This document shows positions 4,929-8,076 of a DNA stretch of 8,076 nt, one piece after another. A program made the position numbers and the translations under genes. The notes below the pieces were generated by a model. The model was not told the origin of the DNA. It saw nothing but the letters and a program-made list of their open reading frames with translations, and did not search any database. The DNA comes from Patescibacteria group bacterium (GTDB lineage Bacteria > Patescibacteriota > Minisyncoccia > Minisyncoccales > JAHIOY01), in assembly GCA_018894495.1 (NCBI GenBank), contig JAHIOY010000088.1:1-8076 (forward strand). Reading direction: 5' to 3'. The first letter of the stretch is position 1. Every line of letters begins with the position of its first letter.

Positions 4929-5060
4929 AAGTGTCTATTAAATTTCCTCTCCTTACATTTTTTATCAATTATGTAAGCCCTGAAGGAGAAAAGACAGTCG
5001 GTCGACTTACTCATTAACCGAGCTTTCATTATATGAAAGCTAAGGTATTAAGAAATAAAT
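4929..5060 (+). promoter_or_regulatory. long structured 5' UTR of the RRM gene
   Basis: The leader contains a hairpin with stem CTTACAT/ATGTAAG (4952-4958 with 4971-4977) and a second one, AGCTTTCAT-TAT-ATGAAAGCT (5021-5041), that ends 19 bases before the start codon. The CTTACATTT strand can also pair with AAATGTAAG at 4923-4931 if transcription starts early enough, which would exclude the first hairpin. Long structured leaders are known for cold-inducible RNA-binding and cold-shock genes; autoregulation by the RRM protein is another option. Both are inference. Confidence 0.5.
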
Positions 5061-5396
5061 ATGGCAAAAAAATTGTTTGTCGGTGGATTATCTTACGAAA
5101 CCACCGAAGCGACCTTGAAAGAGACCTTTGCTAAGGCTGGAACCGTTGAATCAGCAACCGTGATTATTGATAAAATATCCGGCCGTTCAAAGGGATTTGG
5201 TTTTGTTGAAATGTCTTCCGAAGAAGAATCTCAAAAAGCCGTTGAAATGTTTAATGGCAAAGAGATTGATGGAAGAAACGTTACAGTAAACGAAGCTAGA
5301 CCTTTAGAGCCTCGCCCACAAAGAGGCGGATTTAGCCGTGGCGGCGGTGGCGGAGGTAGCCGAGGATTCGGCGGAGGCAGAAGAGATCGCTACTAA
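5061..5396 (+). CDS. RRM-type RNA-binding protein with glycine-rich tail
   Basis: This 111-aa protein has one RNA recognition motif, residues 3-80, with RNP2 as LFVGGL (5-10) and RNP1 as KGFGFVEM (44-51). The aromatic residues F6, F46 and F48 that stack on RNA bases are present. The C-terminal tail (about 85-111) is rich in Arg and Gly (RGG and GGGGGG stretches), like the cold-inducible Rbp proteins of cyanobacteria and plant glycine-rich proteins. It should bind single-stranded RNA in the cytosol, perhaps as an RNA chaperone. It is a single-gene unit: its own strong promoter with an operator-like palindrome, a long structured 5' UTR, and a strong terminator 8 bases after the stop. No Shine-Dalgarno sequence is visible before the ATG. 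The family call is very secure; cold regulation is inferred. Confidence 0.95.
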   Translation: MAKKLFVGGLSYETTEATLKETFAKAGTVESATVIIDKISGRSKGFGFVEMSSEEESQKAVEMFNGKEIDGRNVTVNEARPLEPRPQRGGFSRGGGGGGSRGFGGGRRDRY

Positions 5397-5403
5397 AAAA
5401 TCA

Positions 5404-5455
5404 GAAAAAATCCCCTTATGCAAAACTTTAAAAAGTTTTGTCGGGGGATTTTTTC
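5404..5455 (+). terminator. strong intrinsic terminator after the RRM gene
   Basis: The outer arms GAAAAAATCCCC (5404-5415) and GGGGATTTTTTC (5444-5455) pair perfectly, and an inner stem CAAAACTTT/AAAGTTTTG (5421-5440) stacks inside. The descending arm has a run of six T. The A-run on the other side makes it potentially active on both strands. Confidence 0.9.
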
Positions 5456-5462
5456 ATAGCCA

Positions 5463-5491
5463 TTGAATTTGTCAGCGGTTTTTGTTATAAT
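5463..5491 (+). promoter_or_regulatory. promoter giving a leaderless Nif3-like transcript
   Basis: TTGAAT (5463-5468) and TATAAT (5486-5491) are 17 bases apart. The -10 ends 6 bases before the ATG at 5498, so transcription should begin on or next to the start codon. There is no room for a ribosome binding site. Confidence 0.78.
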
Positions 5492-5497
5492 TAAAAT

Positions 5498-6445
5498 ATG
5501 AAAATAAAAGACATTTTCAATCTGGCGATAAAAATGGGAATCAGGGCTGATTTTAGAGGAAGCGAAGGAATAGAAAAACTTTTGGCAAGAAAAAAAGAGA
5601 AATATGAAAAACTTTCCGAAAAAGAGAAAGAAAGATTTGATTTGGAAGCCCTGAATAATCCTTATTTGGACTCGCGAATTTATTATATTGCCCAGGATAA
5701 AGAAATAAAAAAGGTCTTGGTTGGTATTGACATTGAACCGGCCGAACTTCTCCTGGCAAAAAAAATAAAGGGAATTGATTTAATTATCGCTCATCACCCC
5801 GTGGGCAAGGGCTTGGCGCATTTAGCCGACGTTATGCATTTGCAGTGCGACGTTTTGAATTTTTACGGAGTGCCGATAAATATCGCCGAGGGATTAATGA
5901 AAGAGAGAATAAGCGAAGTAGCCAGAGGCGTTAATCGTCTAAACGTTGAGCGAACGGTTGATACGGCAAAACTTCTGGGTTTTAATTTAATGAATGCCCA
6001 CACTCCGGCCGACAATTTGGCGGCAAAATTTTTAAAGGACATAATTGAAATAGAAAAACCGGAGCGAGTTGAGGACATATTAAATTTATTGGACGAAATT
6101 CCCGAATATAAGGAAGCAGTCAAAATAGGGACAGGTCCAAAAATTTTTGTCGGCGAGCCCGAAAGAAGGTGCGGCAAAATCTGCCTTTCTGAAATTACCG
6201 GGGGGACCGAACCTACGCCCAAAATTTATGAGAAAATGGCTCAAGCCGGCATTGGCACCTTGGTCGGAATGCATATGGGAGAAGAATCAAAAAAAGAAGC
6301 CGAAGCGGCCAATATCAATGTCGTCATTGCCGGCCATATGTCTTCTGATTCGCTGGGCGTGAATTTATTTTTAGACGAACTCCAGAAAAAGGGAATTGAA
6401 ATTGTGCCTTGCTCTGGTCTTATTCGAATTTCTCGAGTTAAATAA
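5498..6445 (+). CDS. Nif3/DUF34 family metal-binding protein
   Basis: This 315-aa protein belongs to the NIF3-like (DUF34) family, conserved hexameric two-metal proteins often annotated as GTP cyclohydrolase 1 type 2; the true reaction is unsettled. Visible metal-site motifs are LIIAHHP (H99, H100), NAHTPADN (H168, D172) and, near the C-terminus, IAGHMSSDSLG (H280, D284). The N-terminal part has an added lysine/glutamate-rich helical stretch (about 24-50) not typical of the short bacterial forms. Start 5498 fits the promoter, whose -10 lies just before it. The gene stands alone between the RRM terminator and a set of downstream hairpins. It is a soluble cytosolic protein. Many candidate-phyla genomes carry this longer variant, as I recall. 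The family call is confident; the substrate is unknown. Confidence 0.88.
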   Translation: MKIKDIFNLAIKMGIRADFRGSEGIEKLLARKKEKYEKLSEKEKERFDLEALNNPYLDSRIYYIAQDKEIKKVLVGIDIEPAELLLAKKIKGIDLIIAHHPVGKGLAHLADVMHLQCDVLNFYGVPINIAEGLMKERISEVARGVNRLNVERTVDTAKLLGFNLMNAHTPADNLAAKFLKDIIEIEKPERVEDILNLLDEIPEYKEAVKIGTGPKIFVGEPERRCGKICLSEITGGTEPTPKIYEKMAQAGIGTLVGMHMGEESKKEAEAANINVVIAGHMSSDSLGVNLFLDELQKKGIEIVPCSGLIRISRVK

Positions 6446-6463
6446 TTTTAATTCCTATAAAGC

Positions 6464-6490
6464 GTCTATCCCGAAGCAGTCGGGATAGAC
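6464..6490 (+). repeat. perfect 11-bp hairpin after the Nif3-like gene
   Basis: GTCTATCCCGA (6464-6474) and TCGGGATAGAC (6480-6490) pair perfectly around AGCAG. It is the first of three successive hairpins before the VapBC promoter. No T-run follows directly, so it may protect the 3' end of the mRNA or be a dispersed repeat. Confidence 0.65.
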
Positions 6491-6497
6491 AAATAGT

Positions 6498-6522
6498 GCA
6501 AAATTTCCTTCAGAAATTTTGC
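6498..6522 (+). repeat. perfect 10-bp hairpin
   Basis: GCAAAATTTC (6498-6507) and GAAATTTTGC (6513-6522) pair perfectly around CTTCA. It sits 7 bases after the previous hairpin. A T-run (6531-6535) follows after 8 bases, too far for a classical terminator. Confidence 0.55.
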
Positions 6523-6541
6523 CTATGTGCTTTTTAATTTT

Positions 6542-6567
6542 AAAACTGGCTTTTGAGCCAGTTTTTT
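6542..6567 (+). terminator. intrinsic terminator before the VapBC promoter
   Basis: AAAACTGGCT (6542-6551) and AGCCAGTTTT (6556-6565) pair around TTTG and end in a six-T run (6562-6567). It ends transcription of the Nif3-like gene and lies 5 bases before the VapBC -35 box. Confidence 0.88.
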
Positions 6568-6572
6568 GTTGC

Positions 6573-6600
6573 TTGACAAGTAATCTCTATTTGTTATTAT
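6573..6600 (+). promoter_or_regulatory. promoter of the VapBC-like pair
   Basis: TTGACA (6573-6578) and TATTAT (6595-6600) are 16 bases apart. Transcription would begin near 6607, leaving about 30 bases before the antitoxin ATG. Confidence 0.72.
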
Positions 6601-6610
6601 GAAAATAACA
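6592..6610. promoter_or_regulatory. inverted repeat over the VapBC -10 box, probable operator
   Basis: TGTTATT (6592-6598) and AATAACA (6604-6610) are exact inverted arms around ATGAA and cover the -10 and start site. Antitoxins with a ribbon-helix-helix domain usually repress their own promoter at such a site. Confidence 0.6.
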
Positions 6611-6635
6611 TAAAAAATTAACTTTTTAATTAACT

Positions 6636-6911
6636 ATGGAAGTAACAAAAAACAAAACCCATTTAGTATTTCCCAGAGAACTCCTTGAAATGATTGACAA
6701 AATTGTCGGTAAAAGAAAAAGAAGCCAATTTGTGATTGAGGCCACTAAAGAAAAATTAGCCAGAGAAAAATTTGCTAAAGCATTAAAGGAAGCGGCTGGC
6801 TGTTGGACCGATAAGAATCATCCTGATTTAATAACTAAAAGAGACATAGAGAGATATGTGAGAAATTTGAGAAAATCTGCGGATAAGAGATTGAAAGAAA
6901 TTTATGACTAA
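6636..6911 (+). CDS. ribbon-helix-helix antitoxin (VapB-like)
   Basis: This 91-aa protein has a ribbon-helix-helix head: beta strand KTHLVF (7-12), helix PRELLEMIDKIV (13-24), turn GKRKRS, and second helix QFVIEATKEKLARE (31-44). The middle carries GCWTDKNHPDL (55-65), a motif often seen in VapB-type antitoxins before the toxin-binding part. The basic helical C-terminus (67-91) is expected to wrap around the toxin. The stop overlaps the toxin start by 8 bases, a classic coupled toxin-antitoxin layout with the antitoxin first. It should repress its own promoter through the inverted repeat at 6592-6610. The start ATG 6636 lies in an A/T-only context without a ribosome binding site. Pair assignment is secure; the exact antitoxin subfamily is not. 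Confidence 0.87.
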   Translation: MEVTKNKTHLVFPRELLEMIDKIVGKRKRSQFVIEATKEKLAREKFAKALKEAAGCWTDKNHPDLITKRDIERYVRNLRKSADKRLKEIYD

Positions 6912-7284
6912 ATTTTTAATTGATACTGATATTATAATTTGGTTTCTGCGGGGTAAAAAGGAAATAGTAGAATTGACTAAGGAATTTCAGAAATCTAGCC
7001 CGCCAGCTTGTTCGCCTATTTCTATTATTGAAGTTCAATTCGGAGTAAAAAGAGGCGAAGAAGAAATAACCTCTAACTTTTTAAATTCATTAACAATTAT
7101 TCCAATAGACAGAACAATTGCCGATAAGTCAGGGGAGTTGTTAAGAGAATATAAAAGAAAAGGGATTGCATTAGGGATTAATGATACAATAATTGGAGCC
7201 ACTTGTATTTTAAATGATTTAATTTTAGTCACTTATAATCTCAAACATTACCCATTTAAAGAACTTAAAATCTATTCAATTTAA
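6904..7284 (+). CDS. PIN-domain ribonuclease toxin (VapC-like)
   Basis: This 126-aa single PIN domain is the normal VapC length. Acidic metal-binding residues are visible: D7 (and D9) in FLIDTDIIIWFLRG, E43 in ISIIEVQFGVKRG, and D94 in GINDTIIGAT. The C-terminal TYNLKHYPF (110-118) matches the VapC pattern TxNxKHF, with N112 at the position that is Asp or Asn in the family. The protein should be an Mg-dependent endoribonuclease that cuts tRNA or rRNA and arrests growth when the antitoxin is lost; the actual target cannot be read from sequence. All key residues are present, so the toxin looks active. It overlaps the antitoxin by 8 bases. It contains the one CAATTG site I found in the window (7115-7120), the predicted target of the nearby restriction enzyme. 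Confidence 0.92.
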   Translation: MTKFLIDTDIIIWFLRGKKEIVELTKEFQKSSPPACSPISIIEVQFGVKRGEEEITSNFLNSLTIIPIDRTIADKSGELLREYKRKGIALGINDTIIGATCILNDLILVTYNLKHYPFKELKIYSI

Positions 7285-7315
7285 GAATTTTTGTCGGTAT
7301 TTTTCTTCCATTTTC

Positions 7316-7339
7316 AACTAGCCGAAAAACCAGTTTTTT
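7316..7339 (+). terminator. weak terminator after the toxin gene
   Basis: AACTAG (7316-7321) pairs with CCAGTT (7330-7335) with one mismatch, and six T lie at 7334-7339. The CCAGTTTTTTGTT end (7330-7342) is identical to the end of the terminator at 6558-6570, which suggests a degenerate relative. Confidence 0.35.
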
Positions 7340-7356
7340 GTTAAAATTTAAAATAT

Positions 7357-7411
7357 GCCCCGTAGTAGAATTTCAACTCGCTTCGCCCCGTAGAAAGATT
7401 TTGAATACTTC
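7357..7411 (+). repeat. imperfect tandem repeat, two units of 27-28 bp
   Basis: Both units (7357-7384 and 7385-7411) start with GCCCCGTAG and end in CTTC, with a diverged middle (GAATTTCAACT versus GATTTTGAATA). Only two units are seen, with no spacers of a CRISPR type. Confidence 0.45.
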
Positions 7412-7557
7412 GTAAATTGACAGTCCCGCTTCGCGGGTCGGTAGTGAGAAAATATTCTTGATGCCGTTTTCAAAAAGGCGGAACATTGAAACTGGGGTGG
7501 ATTTTTATCTGCTCGGAACTTACCCATCCTGCCGAAGTGTTGGCAATAAATAAACAT

Positions 7558-7577
7558 CGCCAAAACGGCGTTTTTTT
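7558..7577 (+). terminator. short intrinsic terminator
   Basis: CGCC (7558-7561) and GGCG (7567-7570) pair around AAAAC, followed by seven T (7571-7577). The stem is only 4 bp but GC-only. It directly precedes the GIY-YIG promoter and insulates it. Confidence 0.5.
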
Positions 7578-7604
7578 GATAGAATTAAATAATTACCATA
7601 TAAT
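7576..7604 (+). promoter_or_regulatory. promoter of the HTH-tail mini-ORF and GIY-YIG gene
   Basis: TTGATA (7576-7581) and TATAAT (7599-7604) are exactly 17 bases apart. Transcription would begin near 7611, only about 5 bases before the mini-ORF ATG at 7616. Confidence 0.72.
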
Positions 7605-7615
7605 TAGTTTAACAG

Positions 7616-7690
7616 ATGACAAAAGAACAAAAATTTTATCAAAAAATCGCCAAAACGTTGAATGTTGGCGTTGATGATTTGATTAAATAA
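7616..7690 (+). pseudogene. 24-residue HTH_3 tail, remnant or leader peptide
   Basis: The frame MTKEQKFYQKIAKTLNVGVD ends in DLIK and TAA 7688-7690. KIAKTLNVGVDDLIK is the standard last helix of XRE/HTH_3 regulators; the DNA-binding part is missing and an in-frame stop lies at 7610-7612. It ends 4 bases before the GIY-YIG start and lies just after a good promoter, so unlike a plain relic it may be translated from a nearly leaderless message, perhaps as a leader peptide. A former HTH regulator in front of the nuclease gene is the simplest reading. Confidence 0.5.
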
Positions 7691-7694
7691 TTCT

Positions 7695-8076
7695 ATGGCA
7701 AAAACTATAAAAATATTTTTGATTGACGGCGAACCTAACGGCCTAAAAACAGCTGAATTAAGTAACTGGGTCGGTCAAGCAGTCGTTATTCCTAGAAATA
7801 AATTGAAAGAAATAAAGCAACGCCCCGAATGTAATAAGCCAGCGGTTTATTTTCTAGTAGGCAAAGAAAGCGAAGAAGCACTTTTGCCGACCGCATACGT
7901 TGGCGAGGCAGAAAATTTGTGGAACAGATTATCTACTCACGATAGTTCGAAAGATTTTTGGCAAACAGCTGTGGTGTTTGTAAGTAAGGATAATAATTTA
8001 ACAAAAGCTCATGTTCGATATCTTGAGGGTAGGTGTTTATCTTTAGCAATTCAAGCAAAAAGATTTAATTTAGAAA
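7695..8076 (+). CDS. GIY-YIG nuclease family protein (5' part, runs off the window)
   Basis: 127 codons are visible from ATG 7695 and the frame is still open at the right edge. The N-terminal 45 residues (MAKTIKIFLIDGEPNGLKTA onward) precede a GIY-YIG domain: AVYFLVG (50-56, the GIY element as VYF), TAYVGEA (66-72, the YIG element as YVG), catalytic-position arginine R78 in NRLSTHD, and glutamate E111 in RYLEGRCLSLA. The family cleaves DNA using these residues. This particular layout, as I recall it, often continues into a DUF4357 domain, which would lie beyond the window. The gene follows an HTH-tail mini-ORF by 4 bases and shares its promoter. Such genes are usually accessory and linked to restriction or mobile elements. 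The role in this cell is unknown. Confidence 0.88.
   Translation, partial: MAKTIKIFLIDGEPNGLKTAELSNWVGQAVVIPRNKLKEIKQRPECNKPAVYFLVGKESEEALLPTAYVGEAENLWNRLSTHDSSKDFWQTAVVFVSKDNNLTKAHVRYLEGRCLSLAIQAKRFNLE

Larger units (their letters stand above)
7285..7615 (+). other. gene-poor stretch with decayed repeats
   Basis: No convincing gene lies here. Small open frames on both strands overlap repeats, a terminator and a promoter. The contents are a weak terminator (7316-7339), an imperfect tandem repeat (7357-7411), a hairpin CCCGC-TTC-GCGGG (7425-7437), a short terminator (7558-7577) and a good promoter (7576-7604). Its GC-rich patches and its ending in an HTH tail resemble the stretch at 995-1371. 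Confidence 0.6.

Noticed and set aside
7357..7411. CRISPR-like array
   Set aside because: Only two diverged adjoining units, no unique spacers and no cas genes.
7348..7674. Small frames at 7348-7563 (minus) and 7486-7674 (plus)
   Set aside because: They cross a repeat, a terminator and the GIY-YIG promoter, and show no domain-like pattern.

Overview
The window is AT-rich, densely packed and uses the standard code (TGA acts as a stop). Small membrane proteins, a Nif3/DUF34 protein, a short RRM protein and a VapBC pair sit together, and start codons almost never have a Shine-Dalgarno sequence. This mix suggests a small-genome bacterium, most likely of the Candidate Phyla Radiation (Patescibacteria). 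That assignment is an inference from gene content and style; no phylogenetic marker gene is present.

Layout. Positions 1-994 hold the end of a small lysine-rich ORF, translationally coupled to a cytosolic trypsin-like serine protease. Positions 995-1371 are a GC-rich non-coding stretch with strong hairpins and a possible G-quadruplex. Positions 1372-1930 carry a remnant of an HTH gene and two small membrane proteins, one of them only 59 aa. A tRNA-Ser(UGA) gene lies at 1960-2044. Its 3' end is joined directly to the back half of an XRE-type HTH gene, which ends one base before a MunI/EcoRI-like restriction endonuclease (2154-2750). Convergent to the nuclease is a 432-aa gene (2758-4056, minus) whose N-terminal half is a complete LexA-type repressor/autoprotease and whose C-terminal half is an MT-A70/M.MunI-like adenine methyltransferase. 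Positions 4057-4505 are mostly regulatory: a promoter with an overlapping palindrome, one DnaA box, an acidic coding remnant and a hairpin. Then follow a DUF4870-like membrane protein, an RRM RNA-binding protein with an elaborate promoter and 5' UTR, a leaderless Nif3-like gene, and a VapBC-type toxin-antitoxin pair with its own promoter and operator. A second gene-poor stretch (7285-7615) is followed by another HTH-tail mini-ORF and the start of a GIY-YIG nuclease-family gene that runs off the window.

How it fits together. The centre is a type II restriction-modification system, probably of CAATTG (MunI) specificity. Its methyltransferase is fused to a LexA-like sensor, and its methyltransferase promoter carries a perfect 17-bp palindrome over the -10 box. 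The expected controller (C-protein-like HTH) in front of the nuclease has lost its N-terminal half to a tRNA-Ser junction. The working hypothesis is a damage-sensing restriction-modification system: cutting of under-methylated host DNA would activate RecA, trigger cleavage of the LexA part, and derepress the methyltransferase. This is inference and untested. Together with VapBC and the GIY-YIG gene, the region reads as an accessory defence/mobile-element neighbourhood beside a tRNA gene, interleaved with housekeeping genes.
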